From assembly GCF_001037465.1 (NCBI RefSeq), contig NZ_LFCV01000028.1:1-64000 (forward strand): 64,000 nucleotides of DNA. The letters run 5' to 3'. Below the pieces are notes generated by a model. It worked only from the letters and a program-made list of their open reading frames with translations. It had not been told where the DNA came from and did not search any database. This document shows, one piece after another, positions 9,071 to 19,790 of the stretch. Source of the stretch: Xenorhabdus khoisanae (lineage in GTDB: Bacteria; Pseudomonadota; Gammaproteobacteria; Enterobacterales; Enterobacteriaceae). Each line of letters begins with the position of its first letter. Position 1 is the stretch's first letter. Both the position numbers and the translations under genes were made by a program.

Positions 9071-11389
9071 ATGGCAAATAATAGTCAAAAATTAGAAAAA
9101 CGCCCAATCACAAGCGTGATCCAACACATTTTAAGAGGCACAGTATCAGGGACACTCGTGTTGAGTTCTGCCTTCTCCGGCTTTGCTTACGCGATAGAAA
9201 ATCCAACTGAACAGAAACCTGAAAAGAAAAATGAGGTAGTAAAATTACCCTCACTTTCCGTTGTAGGAAGTTTACACAACAGCACCAGTGCGGGCAGTTC
9301 AGCGCTTAAAAAGGAAGATATTGACCGGACTCAGGCTGATAACGTTGCCCAATTGCTCGATCAGCTTCCCGGTGTTTCAATGTCAGGTTCGCCGCGCCCC
9401 GGCGGGCAAACGCTGAATATCTGGGGAATGGGAGACCAGGAAGATATCAAAATTACACTGGACGATGCACCAAAAGGATTCGAGAAGTATCAGCAAGGTT
9501 CCGTTTTTATTGAACCTGAATTAATCAAACGTGTAGAGGTTGATAAAGGGCCACACAATTTACTCAACGGTAATGGTGGATTTGGTGGATCTGTCAAAAT
9601 TGTGACAAAAGATGCCAACGACTTATTACGTCCTGATGAAGATTGGGGTGGCTTTGTTAAACAGAGCTACCACACAAATGACAGGCAGTGGATCAATAGC
9701 GGAGCAATATATGGCAGAGATCCTAACGGCTTTGCGGATGGATTACTCTATGTAAGCAAGCGCAATGGACATAATATTAAACGCCCTGATGGCACACGTT
9801 TTGAATATTCGCAAAATAACCAAACGTCCTATTTATTGAAAACCAACTTTTATCCCAGTGACGCCCATACGATTAGCTTATCTGCTATGCGATCTGAATC
9901 AGATGGCTGGCAGCCTTGGGCGGCCAAACGGAATAAAATGAATGTGCCGTCTGCCAGTGATATAAAAAAATATGGCTGGGATGGGGCATGGAAAAGAAAG
10001 CTGGTCTTTCGCGATCAAATTGATCAAAGTTACTCTGCTAAATGGAATATCGCCCCGGAAGATAACCCATGGATAAATTTGACGATGACCTATGCTTATT
10101 CCAAAACCAAGCAAAACGATAGCCGCCCTGAAGATTCTTCAGCTTCTTTCAGTGGATTAATGGGCAATCAGAGCTGGGTTGATTACACCGATAATCTGAT
10201 AGATATCAACAATAACAGCGTATTTTCAACGGGTATTATCGAACATGAATTATTGGTGGGAATCCGTTGGCATAAAAACGAACGCAATGTACTGATATTT
10301 GATAAAGACAAAATAAAGAATAAAAAATACAACTATGGTTATTATCAACCAGGCTATATGCCTGCTGGAGATCAATCAACTTACAGCTTCTATATTCAAG
10401 ATTCCCTGAAAATAGGCAGCGTCACCGTTACACCGGGTGTTCGCTATGACCATATCAAAAATATAGGGAGAGAAAATAACGCATCCATGTATAACGATAA
10501 ATCACCAGAAGTCAATCATGACTATAGCAGTGTAACCTATACTGGTTGGTCACCTCATTTAGGCATGATGTGGCAAGCAAATAAAAACCTTTCGTTGTTT
10601 GCAGATATCAGCCATACATGGCGTGCACCAGTAGTTGATGAACAATATGAGGTACAAGGAGCCGGTAGCCTTAAAGGCTCCAGCCGTAATCTTGATGTTG
10701 AAAGAATGACAGGGATACGCCTCGGTGCAATTCTCGACTTCAATAATATGATACTTGAAGATGACAGCTTGCAAATCCGTACCACCTTATTCCGTAACCG
10801 TGGCAAAGATGAGATCTTTAAAAGACGTGGGGTTTATTGTAAAGCCCAGGCCGATGGCTTAGTACCTTACTACAACTGTGAAAAACCACAAGCAAACTAT
10901 CGTAACCTGCCGGGATATACTATTGAGGGGCTGGAGGTAGAAACCTTCTACGACAGCCGTACATTATTCGGAAAATTCTCGCTTTCTGCTATGCGTGGCC
11001 AGCGTGATACTTCTATGCGCGATCCATGGTCAGGACATAAATCCTGGATTTCGGAAATACCGCCAACTTCTGCCCATGCTATGTTAGGGTTCAAGATCCC
11101 ACAATGGCAGATGGTAATGGGATGGAAAGGTGATTTTTTCCGTAAGCAAGACCGTTCACCCGCAGATGATGAACCATTGGTTAAATCCTGGTCACTACCT
11201 AAGAGTAAGGGCTACGCCCTGCATGGACTGTTCGCAAGCTGGCGCCCTACTTTTATGGAAGGCTTTGAAGCCCGGATCACTGTCGATAACCTGTTCAACC
11301 GCGATTATTATCCATACTTAGGGGGTACAGGGGATGCGATTTCTGGTATTGGCCGTAATTACAAATTCAGTATTTCACAACAATTCTAA
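9071..11389 (+). CDS. TonB-dependent outer-membrane receptor (heme/hemoglobin type)
   Basis: A 772-residue outer-membrane receptor. An extended signal peptide (cleavage near AYA, residue 41) is followed by a plug domain (about residues 60-180: LSVVG, QADNVAQLLDQLPGV, VEVDKGP) and a 22-strand barrel ending in the typical terminal phenylalanine (FSISQQF). The plug wording and the VDNLFNRDYYPYL segment resemble the hemoglobin/transferrin/lactoferrin receptor class. There is no N-terminal STN signalling domain despite the adjacent ECF sigma factor. An AGGAA ribosome site precedes the ATG and a Fur-like box lies upstream. The ligand (heme, hemoprotein or siderophore) is inferred only. Confidence 0.88.
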   Translation: MANNSQKLEKRPITSVIQHILRGTVSGTLVLSSAFSGFAYAIENPTEQKPEKKNEVVKLPSLSVVGSLHNSTSAGSSALKKEDIDRTQADNVAQLLDQLPGVSMSGSPRPGGQTLNIWGMGDQEDIKITLDDAPKGFEKYQQGSVFIEPELIKRVEVDKGPHNLLNGNGGFGGSVKIVTKDANDLLRPDEDWGGFVKQSYHTNDRQWINSGAIYGRDPNGFADGLLYVSKRNGHNIKRPDGTRFEYSQNNQTSYLLKTNFYPSDAHTISLSAMRSESDGWQPWAAKRNKMNVPSASDIKKYGWDGAWKRKLVFRDQIDQSYSAKWNIAPEDNPWINLTMTYAYSKTKQNDSRPEDSSASFSGLMGNQSWVDYTDNLIDINNNSVFSTGIIEHELLVGIRWHKNERNVLIFDKDKIKNKKYNYGYYQPGYMPAGDQSTYSFYIQDSLKIGSVTVTPGVRYDHIKNIGRENNASMYNDKSPEVNHDYSSVTYTGWSPHLGMMWQANKNLSLFADISHTWRAPVVDEQYEVQGAGSLKGSSRNLDVERMTGIRLGAILDFNNMILEDDSLQIRTTLFRNRGKDEIFKRRGVYCKAQADGLVPYYNCEKPQANYRNLPGYTIEGLEVETFYDSRTLFGKFSLSAMRGQRDTSMRDPWSGHKSWISEIPPTSAHAMLGFKIPQWQMVMGWKGDFFRKQDRSPADDEPLVKSWSLPKSKGYALHGLFASWRPTFMEGFEARITVDNLFNRDYYPYLGGTGDAISGIGRNYKFSISQQF

Positions 11390-11412
11390 CTGACCTTTAA
11401 CCACTCAATTTC

Positions 11413-11439
11413 TCACCCTCTTAATTTTTAAGGGGGTGA
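11413..11439 (+). terminator. Hairpin after the TonB receptor gene
   Basis: A TCACCC-CTTA / TAAGGGGGTGA stem-loop lies 24 bases after the receptor stop. It has no clear T-run, so it may be a weak terminator or a processing or stability hairpin. Confidence 0.4.
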
Positions 11440-11478
11440 TGTCTAGAATGCTGCGTTGACTTCCTCTCGCCAAATACA

Positions 11479-11497
11479 AATAATAATTATTATCATA
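11479..11497 (+). promoter_or_regulatory. Probable Fur box upstream of the ECF sigma gene
   Basis: An AATAATAATTATTATCATA segment matches 13 of 19 Fur consensus positions by my count, 30 bases upstream of the sigma-factor start. It suggests iron-repressed expression of the sigma factor. Confidence 0.5.
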
Positions 11498-11526
11498 TTT
11501 ACTCTATCCCATCAGGCAATAACATC

Positions 11527-12042
11527 ATGGCGGTGCAAAAAAGCACATTTGGGCACAATGAAATCGTCCAGAAACTCTATTCCGATTACCACCATTGGTT
11601 ATGCAACTGGATCAGACAAAACAGTGCCTGCCCAAACCATGCCGAAGATCTCACCCATGAGATCTTCATCAAACTGATGCTATCTCCAGATCTGGAAACT
11701 ATCCGTCAGCCAAGAGCTTTTTTAATGACGATAGCACGCAGAACCCTTTCCAATTACTATCGTAGAAAAAAGCTCGAAGACAACTATCTGGCATATATCA
11801 ATGCAATACCCGAAATTTCATCAAATTCTTCTGAGTATCAGCTCGTATTGTTAGAACAGCTAGAAAAGATAGATAAAACACTTGATGAGCTTCCAGCAAA
11901 AGTGCGGCAGGCTTTTTTGCTCACGCAACTGCAAGGCTGGTGTTACAAAGAAGTCGCGAAAGATTTAGATATCTCAATCAGTTCAGTGAAGAACTACTTA
12001 CATCAGGCTCATAGAAAGTGTCATCCTTTCAACACACTTTGA
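11527..12042 (+). CDS. ECF sigma factor, FecI-like
   Basis: A 171-residue ECF sigma factor. Region 2 spans about residues 15-85 (AEDLTHEIFIKLML, RAFLMTIARRTLSNYYRR) and region 4 about 110-165 (LDELPAKVRQAFLLTQLQGWCYKEVAKDLDISISSVKNYLHQA). Both resemble FecI/PvdS-type iron-starvation sigmas. It follows the TonB receptor, is preceded by a Fur-like box, and has its own terminator. No FecR-type anti-sigma or transducer gene is present on either side, and the neighbouring receptor lacks the STN domain. Control may therefore be by Fur alone. Family confident; regulon unknown. Confidence 0.9.
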   Translation: MAVQKSTFGHNEIVQKLYSDYHHWLCNWIRQNSACPNHAEDLTHEIFIKLMLSPDLETIRQPRAFLMTIARRTLSNYYRRKKLEDNYLAYINAIPEISSNSSEYQLVLLEQLEKIDKTLDELPAKVRQAFLLTQLQGWCYKEVAKDLDISISSVKNYLHQAHRKCHPFNTL

Positions 12043-12087
12043 ATGATGATATGCAGCATCTGATAACTTTACTGAACGGGAAGCAAA

Positions 12088-12122
12088 AACCCGCTGTTTA
12101 TCTGGCAGCGGGTTACTTTTTT
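12088..12122 (+). terminator. Rho-independent terminator after the ECF sigma gene
   Basis: A perfect nine-base-pair stem AACCCGCTG / CAGCGGGTT with a nine-base loop, followed by ACTTTTTT. Confidence 0.85.
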
Positions 12123-12153
12123 AATCGTAAAGTCTTTTAACGGCATTATCGCA

Positions 12154-12378
12154 TTAAAGAATACGATTTTTCTCCAATTGTGCAAGACGAGCAGCTTCCC
12201 TTGCCATGCGTTTTTTGCGGGCATCACAAGGTTCAGGACAATCACAGACTTTTTCTACACCAATGCTTCCCAAACCACCACAGCTTCCCTGAATGCTCTT
12301 ACGCTTAAAGATGTAGCCCAACGCCATTCCTGCAAAAGACAGCAGGAAAAAGATAAAAGCAGCAATAAAAACTTCCAT
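12154..12378 (-). CDS. nqrM: Na+-NQR maturation protein NqrM
   Basis: A 74-residue protein of the DUF539/NqrM family. One N-terminal membrane helix (about residues 3-24) is followed by a cysteine-rich segment with Cys33, then Cys45, Cys47 and Cys51 in VCDCPEPC. NqrM is needed to insert the iron centre between NqrD and NqrE. It is the last gene of the nqr-apbE cluster, 15 bases after apbE, as in Vibrio. Confident from length, cysteine pattern and context. Confidence 0.93.
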   Translation of the reverse strand: MEVFIAAFIFFLLSFAGMALGYIFKRKSIQGSCGGLGSIGVEKVCDCPEPCDARKKRMAREAARLAQLEKNRIL

Positions 12379-12393
12379 AACCTTTCCCCTCTC

Positions 12394-13422
12394 TTATTTC
12401 TTCTGTAAGTATGCCTTAAAAGCCGGGCTATAGCGCTCTTCAAAACCGTCTTTGGTTTTAACAATCATAAAGACCGGGATATTCAGTTTCTCAGCTACTT
12501 CCATGCCTTTTTCTGGCCCTAATACATCTAATCCTGTAGAAAAGCCATCAGCACCCATACAGGTCTGAGCAATCACAGTGATTGAAACCAGATTATGCGT
12601 GATCGGCCTGCCGGTTTTAGGATTAATGGTGTGAGAGTAACGAATACCATTTTGTTCAAAATAGTTACGGTAATCACCTGATGTCGCTATGGACATATTA
12701 CCCGGCTCAATAATCTCTTGCGCACTCTGTGCCATACCACTATCCGATGGTTTCTCAATCGCTATCCGCCACGGATTCCCTTTACCATTGTTACCCGATG
12801 TACGAACTTCCCCCCCAATATCCACCATGTAATCTTTGATATTCTGGGATTCCAGATACTCAGCGACAACATCAACGCCATAACCTTTGGCAATGGAAGA
12901 AAGGTCAACATAAAGTTCGGGAATAGATTTAATCAGGTTATTCCCTTCAACAGACAAGTTATTGATGCCTGTCCAGGCACGACGGGTCGCTAATTCTTCA
13001 TCCGTCGGGGCTTTAGTAATTCGTCCTTCCGGCCCGAATCCCCACAAATTCACCAATGGGCCAACAGTGACATCCAATGCGCCGTCTGTCAGTTGATTGA
13101 TTCGGATCGCTTCTTTGACAACTTTCGCTGTAGCGGCAGAAACCGGAAAAGGTTTATTCACTTCACGGCTTTGATTAAAACGACTCAATTCAGAATTTGG
13201 CCGATAAGTGGACATCTGGTCGTTCACTTCTTCCAATAACCTGTCAATCTCTTTTTGCAGGTATTCAGGAGCAGGTGAAGATGAATCAGCAACATATTTA
13301 ACGGAGTAATACGTCCCCATTGTTTGCCCATTCAGGTTTTGTTGTTCAGGGCTACCACATGCCGCCAGTAGCACAACGGAAAACAACAATACACCCCAGT
13401 GGATAATTTTTTTACTCAGCAT
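12394..13422 (-). CDS. apbE: FAD:protein FMN transferase ApbE
   Basis: A periplasmic lipoprotein of 342 residues with a lipobox ending at Cys22 (LLAACGS). ApbE family segments are visible: MGTYYSVKY near the start of the mature protein, DVTVGPLVNLWGFGP, the DLSSIAKGYGVD nucleotide-binding region, and SHTINPKTGRPI near the C-terminus. It attaches FMN covalently to threonines of NqrB and NqrC, both encoded upstream in the same transcript direction. An AAAGAGTG ribosome site precedes the ATG. A gap of 92 bases separates it from nqrF. Confidence 0.95.
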   Translation of the reverse strand: MLSKKIIHWGVLLFSVVLLAACGSPEQQNLNGQTMGTYYSVKYVADSSSPAPEYLQKEIDRLLEEVNDQMSTYRPNSELSRFNQSREVNKPFPVSAATAKVVKEAIRINQLTDGALDVTVGPLVNLWGFGPEGRITKAPTDEELATRRAWTGINNLSVEGNNLIKSIPELYVDLSSIAKGYGVDVVAEYLESQNIKDYMVDIGGEVRTSGNNGKGNPWRIAIEKPSDSGMAQSAQEIIEPGNMSIATSGDYRNYFEQNGIRYSHTINPKTGRPITHNLVSITVIAQTCMGADGFSTGLDVLGPEKGMEVAEKLNIPVFMIVKTKDGFEERYSPAFKAYLQKK

Positions 13423-13514
13423 AATTCACTCTTTCTGACTCATTTTGGCTCTTTCTGAATCGTCAGCGCCCACTATGTGTGGGCGCTTGTCGTTAAATCA
13501 AAATGTTACAAACA

Positions 13515-14741
13515 TCAGCCACCGAAATCATCCAACAGGATGTTTTCATCTTCTACGCCGAGGTCTTTCAACATCTTGATGACCGCTGCGTTCATAACCG
13601 GAGGCCCACACATGTAGAATTCGCAGTCTTCTGGTGCCGGATGATCTTTCAGATAGTTTTCATACAGGACGTTATGGATAAAACCTGTGTAACCATCCCA
13701 GTTATCTTCCGGCAGAGCATCAGACAATGCCACATTCCATGTGAAGTTCTCATTTTCTGCCGCCAGTTGGTCGAAATCTTCGGTATAGAACATTTCACGC
13801 TTGGAACGCGCACCATACCAGAAAGAGATCTTACGCTTGGAGTTCAGACGATTGAGCTGATCAAAAATGTGAGAACGCATTGGTGCCATACCCGCACCAC
13901 CACCGATGAAGATCATTTCAGCATCAGTATCTTTCGCAAAGAATTCACCGAATGGGCCGGAAATGGTCACCTTATCACCCGCTTTCAGTGACCAGATATA
14001 AGAAGACATAATACCCGGAGTCACATCCGGGTTTCTTGGTGGTGGCGTAGCGATACGCACGTTCAGCATGATAATGCCGTGTTCTTCTGGGTAGTTAGCC
14101 ATTGAGTAAGCACGAACCGTCGGCTCGCTGACGTCAGAAACATAACGGAACAGATTGAATTTATCCCAATCTTCACGGTATTCCTGTGGCACATCAAAAT
14201 CAGAATAACGGGCAACGTGTGGAGGACATTCAATCTGAATGTAACCCCCTGCACGGAATGGAACAACTTCCCCATCAGGAATTTTCAGCTTCAATTCCTT
14301 AATGAAGGTTGCTTTGTTATCGTTGGAGATAACTTCACATTCCCATTTCTTAACGCCGAAGATTTCCTCTGGCAAATCGATTTTCAGGTCTTGCTTAACG
14401 TTAACCTGACATGCCAAACGGCAGCCTTCTTTCGCTTCACGCTTATTGATGTGAGAAAGCTCGGTTGGCAGGATATCACCACCGCCTTCCTTGATTTTCA
14501 CACGGCACTGACCACAAGAGCCACCGCCGCCACAAGCAGAGGACACAAAAATTCCCTGATTGGAAAGCATATTCAACAACTTGTCACCGGCAGGGGCTGA
14601 GAAACTTTTATCCTCATCACCGTTGACTTCAACTTTAATATCCCCGGTGTTCACTAACTTGGATTTTGCGAACAAAATCATTGCCGTCAGTACCAACACA
14701 ATCAGGGTAAACATTACTACGCCTAGAATGATTATATCCAT
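13515..14741 (-). CDS. nqrF: Na+-translocating NADH:quinone reductase subunit F
   Basis: The 408-residue NADH-oxidising subunit. It has an N-terminal membrane helix and a 2Fe-2S ferredoxin domain with Cys70, Cys76, Cys79 and Cys111 ([10 protein letters not shown], then CRLAC). A ferredoxin-reductase-like FAD/NADH domain follows ([11 protein letters not shown] for [14 protein letters not shown] for NADH, final DDFGG). Electrons pass from NADH through FAD and the Fe-S cluster to the membrane subunits. It is the last structural nqr gene. Confidence 0.97.
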   Translation of the reverse strand: MDIIILGVVMFTLIVLVLTAMILFAKSKLVNTGDIKVEVNGDEDKSFSAPAGDKLLNMLSNQGIFVSSACGGGGSCGQCRVKIKEGGGDILPTELSHINKREAKEGCRLACQVNVKQDLKIDLPEEIFGVKKWECEVISNDNKATFIKELKLKIPDGEVVPFRAGGYIQIECPPHVARYSDFDVPQEYREDWDKFNLFRYVSDVSEPTVRAYSMANYPEEHGIIMLNVRIATPPPRNPDVTPGIMSSYIWSLKAGDKVTISGPFGEFFAKDTDAEMIFIGGGAGMAPMRSHIFDQLNRLNSKRKISFWYGARSKREMFYTEDFDQLAAENENFTWNVALSDALPEDNWDGYTGFIHNVLYENYLKDHPAPEDCEFYMCGPPVMNAAVIKMLKDLGVEDENILLDDFGG

Positions 14742-14756
14742 GAATTCTTCCCGCCT

Positions 14757-15353
14757 TTAGAGCTGCACACCGGAGAAGGACATAAAGCCCAATGCCATCA
14801 AACCGGTGGTGACAAAGGTGATCCCCAATCCTTTCAGACCAGCCGGAACATCCGCATATTTCATTTTTTCGCGGATAGCAGCCATCAGAACAATCGCCAG
14901 CATCCAGCCCATACCTGAACCGAAACCATATACGATGGATTCACTAAAGTTATAGTCACGCTGTGCCATGAAAGAAACACCACCGAAAATTGCACAGTTA
15001 ACCGTAATCAACGGCAGGAAAATCCCCAGCGCATTGTAAAGAGCCGGTACATAACGGTCTAAGATCATTTCAAGGATCTGTACCAGTGCAGCAATCACCC
15101 CGATAAAGGTAATGAAGTTCAGGAAGCTCAGGTCAACCCCATCCATCAAGGCTCCATCACGGAGTACCAGATTGTAGACAAGGTTATTGGCAGGAACAGA
15201 AATTCCCAGCACAACAGTTACAGCAACACCCAGGCCAAAAGCTGTCTTCACATTCTTTGATACCGCCAGAAACGTACACATACCGAGAAAGAAAGATAAC
15301 GCCATATTCTCGATAAAGACTGCGCGGACAAACAAACTAATATAATGTTCCAT
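14757..15353 (-). CDS. nqrE: Na+-NQR subunit E
   Basis: A 198-residue integral membrane protein with six predicted helices and a length equal to other NqrE proteins. It pairs with NqrD, and each contributes conserved cysteines to the intramembrane iron centre (here [10 protein letters not shown] and [11 protein letters not shown]). It lies 15 bases before nqrF and 8 after nqrD in a tight operon. Related to RnfA, but the nqr context settles the name. Confidence 0.96.
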   Translation of the reverse strand: MEHYISLFVRAVFIENMALSFFLGMCTFLAVSKNVKTAFGLGVAVTVVLGISVPANNLVYNLVLRDGALMDGVDLSFLNFITFIGVIAALVQILEMILDRYVPALYNALGIFLPLITVNCAIFGGVSFMAQRDYNFSESIVYGFGSGMGWMLAIVLMAAIREKMKYADVPAGLKGLGITFVTTGLMALGFMSFSGVQL

Positions 15354-15361
15354 TTTGTTTG

Positions 15362-15991
15362 TTACTCCTTCTCAACCTGCGCAGGTTTCAGCGTCCGCAG
15401 ACCCCAAATCAGCATACCAATAATGAAGAATGCACTCGGCGCCAGCAGAAACAGGCCATTTGGCTGATACCAGCCGCCATTTTTGACAGATTCCAGCACC
15501 GTCATACCGAACAATTTTCCTGAACCAAACAGTTCGCGTAAGAAGCCAACCAACAACAGAATAACGCCATAGCCTAATCCGTTGCCGATACCATCCATGA
15601 AGCTTTCAACGGGTGGTGACTTCATGGCATAGGCTTCAGCACGCCCCATGACGATACAGTTCGTGATGATGAGGCCAACAAACACCGATAACTGTTTGGA
15701 GATTTCGTAGGCATACGCCCGCAAAATCTGGTCTACCACAATCACCAGCGACGCAATGATCGCCATCTGTACAATGATTCGCACACTGCCGGGGATATAG
15801 TTACGAATCAATGAAATAAAAAAGTTAGAAAATGCTGTCACCAGTGTTACAGCAAGCGTCATAACCAATGCAGTTTCCAGTTTGGTGGTAACAGCCAGCG
15901 CTGAACAAACCCCCAAAACCTGCAATGCAATTGGGTTATTATCAAACAGCGGCCCGAGAAGGACGCGTTTTATCTCTTTGTTATCAGCCAT
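15362..15991 (-). CDS. nqrD: Na+-NQR subunit D
   Basis: A 209-residue integral membrane subunit with six predicted helices. The conserved cysteine segments [12 protein letters not shown] and [12 protein letters not shown] provide the iron-centre ligands shared with NqrE. It overlaps the end of nqrC by eight bases, consistent with translational coupling. Related to RnfE; identity follows from the operon. Confidence 0.96.
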   Translation of the reverse strand: MADNKEIKRVLLGPLFDNNPIALQVLGVCSALAVTTKLETALVMTLAVTLVTAFSNFFISLIRNYIPGSVRIIVQMAIIASLVIVVDQILRAYAYEISKQLSVFVGLIITNCIVMGRAEAYAMKSPPVESFMDGIGNGLGYGVILLLVGFLRELFGSGKLFGMTVLESVKNGGWYQPNGLFLLAPSAFFIIGMLIWGLRTLKPAQVEKE

Positions 15992-16778
15992 CTTTCAAGG
16001 CTCCTTCGCGCACTTTTTTCAGGAATGGGCCAAAACCGTTATCACCCAGCCAGAAATCAAACATATGCTGAACACCGTTAGAGGTCAGAGTCGCACCGGA
16101 CAAGCCATCTACACCGTAAGGGTTATCACCCGCACCACCACGAACGATCTTAAGCGCAGGAGCACCCTGTGGGTTATAGAGTTTTTTACCTACCCATTGC
16201 TTACGCCATTGTGGGTTATCAACTTCACCACCCAAACCCGGGGTTTCACCATGGGAATAGTAAGTAATGCCGCGGGATGTTACGCCATCAACATCAATGG
16301 AAATAAAGGCATACATCATTGACCACAACCCAGAGCCATATATTGGCAGAACCAATTCAGTGGTTTTGCCGTGCTCATCCTTGACCAGATAAACTTCTGC
16401 CATATTGGCGCGACGACGGATTTTCGCCAAATCCTGCTCTGGAGACAAAGCAATGCTAGTTTCATCACTGCGAAGCGCATTGTTCAGGTCAAAATCACCA
16501 TTGCCTTTTTCCAACGTTGCTGTTTTCAAATCAAGCAATTCAGGTTGAATACGGCTGATATAGGTTTCTTTGATTTCTGCTGTCGTCATATTAGGCTTTA
16601 ATAAACCCGCTACATCCAGAATATTGCGCTGTTTATCCAGTAACTTTTGTTCCTGTTGCTGCGCTTTCAAGCCAACTGCTGAGCCGGCAACAACAATCGA
16701 ACACACAAGACACAGCACAAAAACAACAAGAAACGTTCTGCCGATGCTGTCATTACTTTTTGGTTTATCATTAGCCAC
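15984..16778 (-). CDS. nqrC: Na+-NQR subunit C, covalent FMN subunit
   Basis: A 264-residue protein with one N-terminal membrane helix (about residues 13-35) and a periplasmic FMN-binding domain. The flavinylation motif [10 protein letters not shown] places the covalent FMN on Thr230. The FMN is installed by ApbE, encoded downstream. It overlaps nqrB and nqrD by eight bases each. Confidence 0.97.
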   Translation of the reverse strand: MANDKPKSNDSIGRTFLVVFVLCLVCSIVVAGSAVGLKAQQQEQKLLDKQRNILDVAGLLKPNMTTAEIKETYISRIQPELLDLKTATLEKGNGDFDLNNALRSDETSIALSPEQDLAKIRRRANMAEVYLVKDEHGKTTELVLPIYGSGLWSMMYAFISIDVDGVTSRGITYYSHGETPGLGGEVDNPQWRKQWVGKKLYNPQGAPALKIVRGGAGDNPYGVDGLSGATLTSNGVQHMFDFWLGDNGFGPFLKKVREGALKDG

Positions 16779-18009
16779 GGGCTTTCCTCCGCTTAATATT
16801 GGCCTGCACGACCAGATAATCGAACAGTGGCGCGAACAGGTTAGCGAACAGAATCGCCAACATCATCCCTTCTGGATAGGCTGGGTTTACTACTCTGATC
16901 AAAATACACATAACACCAATCAGAATACCGTATGCCCATTTCCCTTTATCCGTAAATGCAGCGGAAACCGGGTCAGTAGCCATAAAGATCATGCCAAAAG
17001 CGAAGCCACCCAGAACCATATGCCAGTACCACGGCATAGCGAACATTGGGTTAGTGTCAGAACCCATCGCATTAAACAGGTAAGACGTGGCAATCATACC
17101 AAGCATCACACCAGCAACGATGCGCCATGAAGCAATACGGGCGAAAAGAATGATGGCACCGCCGATGAAAATCATCAGAGTGGAGACTTCACCAACTGAG
17201 CCCGGAATGTTACCAATAAAAGCATCCATCCAGGTTACAGGTTGACTGGTAATGGTATTCACCAGACCGTGGCTACCTGCTGTTGCCCACTGAGACAATG
17301 GCGTCGCCCCAGAAAAGCCATCAGCCGCCGTCCAAACCAAATCACCTGAAATCTGAGCAGGATAAGCAAAGAACAGGAAAGCACGCCCCGCCAGCGCTGG
17401 GTTCAGGAAGTTACGACCTGTACCACCGAAGATCTCTTTCGCAACCACAACACCGAAAGTAATCCCCAATGCAGCCTGCCACAATGGCAGTGTCGGCGGC
17501 ACAATCAATGCAAACAGAATGGAGCTGACAAAGAAACCTTCGTTGATTTCATGTTTGCGGATAATGGCGAATAAAACTTCCCAAAATCCACCAACAGCAA
17601 AAACAACAGCATAAATTGGCAGGAAGTAGATCGCTCCCAGCAACATTTTGCTGCCCCACCCGGCATCTGGTGTCAATGACGCACCAAGATACTGAGCAAG
17701 TACGTAATGCCAATCAGAAGACAATACTTGCTGTAAGGCATCTCCGCTGTATAAGTGGGTCAGGGCTGGAATCGCCTGATTACCAACGTTGTACATTCCC
17801 CAGAACATGGCAGGAAAGACAGATAGCCATACCAAAATCATCATACGTTTGAGATCGATGGCATCACGGACGTGAGAACGCCCTTTTGTTACTATTCCCG
17901 GCGTATAGAAAACGGTGCTCACTGCCTCATAGAGAGGATAATATTTTTCCAGTTTGCCACCGGCCTCAAAGTGGTGTTCTACCTTTTCAAATAAATTTTT
18001 CAGGCCCAT
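16771..18009 (-). CDS. nqrB: Na+-NQR subunit B, covalent FMN subunit
   Basis: The 412-residue membrane subunit with about ten helices. It carries a covalent FMN on Thr236 ([10 protein letters not shown], same residue number as Vibrio cholerae NqrB), and it binds riboflavin and ubiquinone in the family. It forms the main sodium path. It lies three bases after nqrA and overlaps nqrC. Confidence 0.97.
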   Translation of the reverse strand: MGLKNLFEKVEHHFEAGGKLEKYYPLYEAVSTVFYTPGIVTKGRSHVRDAIDLKRMMILVWLSVFPAMFWGMYNVGNQAIPALTHLYSGDALQQVLSSDWHYVLAQYLGASLTPDAGWGSKMLLGAIYFLPIYAVVFAVGGFWEVLFAIIRKHEINEGFFVSSILFALIVPPTLPLWQAALGITFGVVVAKEIFGGTGRNFLNPALAGRAFLFFAYPAQISGDLVWTAADGFSGATPLSQWATAGSHGLVNTITSQPVTWMDAFIGNIPGSVGEVSTLMIFIGGAIILFARIASWRIVAGVMLGMIATSYLFNAMGSDTNPMFAMPWYWHMVLGGFAFGMIFMATDPVSAAFTDKGKWAYGILIGVMCILIRVVNPAYPEGMMLAILFANLFAPLFDYLVVQANIKRRKARG

Positions 18010-18012
18010 GAA

Positions 18013-19356
18013 TTACCCTTCCAGCTCAATCTTAGTCAGCACGTCACGCAATACCTGACCGTACTCATATTTGCCGGGGCAAACATAGGTACACAGTGCC
18101 AAATCTTCCTCATCCAGCTCCAGACAACCCAGTGCCTGAGCACTGTCAGTGTCGCCTGCAAGCAAGTCACGCAACAGATGTGTTGCCATAATATCCAATG
18201 GCATCACACGCTCGTAGTTGCCAATTGGCACCATTGAACGCTCTCCACCATTTGTTGTGGTTGAGAAAGCGAAACGTTTCTTTTTCAGGAAATGGCCAAT
18301 AGTGGTACGGGTAATGGAGAACTTATTAACCCCTGGTGCAATCCAACCTAACAGCTCTTTTTCACGACCTTCAGTAAGAACTGAAACCAAAGTATGGAAA
18401 CGACCAAGGTAATGACGAGCATCATCTGATTTTGTACCCCACAATACAGAACCAGAAATAATGCGGTTTTCACCCTCTTTCAGCTGATCTTGCGTCAATT
18501 CCAGCAAATCAGCGCCCAATTGGGTGCGTACTAAACGGGGTGATTTAACCTGCGGCCCTGCCAGAGATACCACACGATCAGTGTAAAGTTCACCGGTAGT
18601 AAATAGCTTGCCAATAGCAATGACATCCTGATAACCCAGATGCCATACCGTTTTTTGGGCACTGACAGGCTCAATAAAATGAATATGGGTGCCAACCAGA
18701 CCTGCGGGATGTGGACCTGCAAACTGGTTATAGGTAATTTGAGCGTTGTTTCCTGCTGTTGGAATCTTTCCAGCGCCGTGACAAACGTGGATTTTTCCAT
18801 CTGTCAATTTTGACAGAATATTCAGGCCATCAACAAAAGCCTCTTCCTGTGTTGCAATAACGACCAATGGATCAGCAGCCAGTGGCTGGGTGTCCATTGC
18901 CGTGACAAAGATTGCCTTTGGTGTGGAACCGGGAACAGGAGAATGACTGAAAGGACGTATACGCAATGCAGTCCACAACCCAGATGCAAGCAGATTCTTT
19001 TCTACTTGTTCACGGCTTAAACCAGCAAGTTCTGCACGATCATAACGATCAAACGTGATTTTTTCATCACCATTCAATTCAATGACGACAGATTGCAGAA
19101 CACGACGTTCACCACGTCCGATGGTTACAACTTTCCCACTTGCGGGACTGGTGAAAACAACCCCTGGATTCTTCTTATCTTCAAAAAGAATTTGACCTTT
19201 TTTGACATACTCACCTTCCTTAACCAGCATAGAAGGACGCATTCCAACATATTCTTCGCCCAGTAAGGCAACATGGCGAATTGTCGGACCATCTTCTATA
19301 ACTTGGGCAGGCGCTCCTGCTATCGGGAGGTTGAGTCCTTTTTTAATTTTAATCAT
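18013..19356 (-). CDS. nqrA: Na+-NQR subunit A
   Basis: The 447-residue soluble subunit of Na+-NQR and first gene of nqrABCDEF-apbE-nqrM. The N-terminal lipoyl-like region ([27 protein letters not shown] split around residue 55) and the C-terminal [21 protein letters not shown] match the family. Together the operon supplies a respiratory sodium pump. Upstream lies a 420-base leader or promoter region. Confidence 0.96.
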   Translation of the reverse strand: MIKIKKGLNLPIAGAPAQVIEDGPTIRHVALLGEEYVGMRPSMLVKEGEYVKKGQILFEDKKNPGVVFTSPASGKVVTIGRGERRVLQSVVIELNGDEKITFDRYDRAELAGLSREQVEKNLLASGLWTALRIRPFSHSPVPGSTPKAIFVTAMDTQPLAADPLVVIATQEEAFVDGLNILSKLTDGKIHVCHGAGKIPTAGNNAQITYNQFAGPHPAGLVGTHIHFIEPVSAQKTVWHLGYQDVIAIGKLFTTGELYTDRVVSLAGPQVKSPRLVRTQLGADLLELTQDQLKEGENRIISGSVLWGTKSDDARHYLGRFHTLVSVLTEGREKELLGWIAPGVNKFSITRTTIGHFLKKKRFAFSTTTNGGERSMVPIGNYERVMPLDIMATHLLRDLLAGDTDSAQALGCLELDEEDLALCTYVCPGKYEYGQVLRDVLTKIELEG

Positions 19357-19790
19357 AAGATTTGCACAAGTTTATCAGTTAAATCATATGCTACAAATTA
19401 CCCTGCGATATTTCCCTGGGGTAATGCAGCGACTTCAGTAATAAAAAAACACCTTGAGCGACATATATCTCAAGTTATTCACTCCGATAATCGTTACAAT
19501 TTTCTCTTAAGTTTCGCCGGCGGTAATTCTAACATCTCCCCCACTGGCTGTCTGATTAATCGAGTGACTTAGCTCAAGCAAATAGGAATAATTTCTCTGC
19601 TGAACAGTTAATTACTCGGTAAAGGCGAATTCAACCCTCACTTTTACCTACAATGGTGTAATTTTTGACCAAAAAGTAACTTCACAGAGACTGGAGATCA
19701 CTGCTATCTTTTACTCTATATTTCGCCAAAACATGACAACCCTAAACTCAACATTTCATCAATTTATTACCTTTTTTGCACGGTTATGTT
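19357..19790. promoter_or_regulatory. Divergent leader and promoter region of nqrA and the LdtF/DpaA-like gene
   Basis: About 430 bases without a gene. On the minus strand, a CTTGAG/CTCAAG stem (19454-19473) is followed by GTGTTTTTTT, so a weak terminator or attenuator sits about 90 bases upstream of the nqrA start. No riboswitch or named operator is recognised. Confidence 0.35.

Noticed and set aside
15984-19356. Rnf complex instead of Na+-NQR
   Set aside because: Subunit order, covalent FMN motifs, the NqrF cysteine pattern and adjacent nqrM are specific to NQR.
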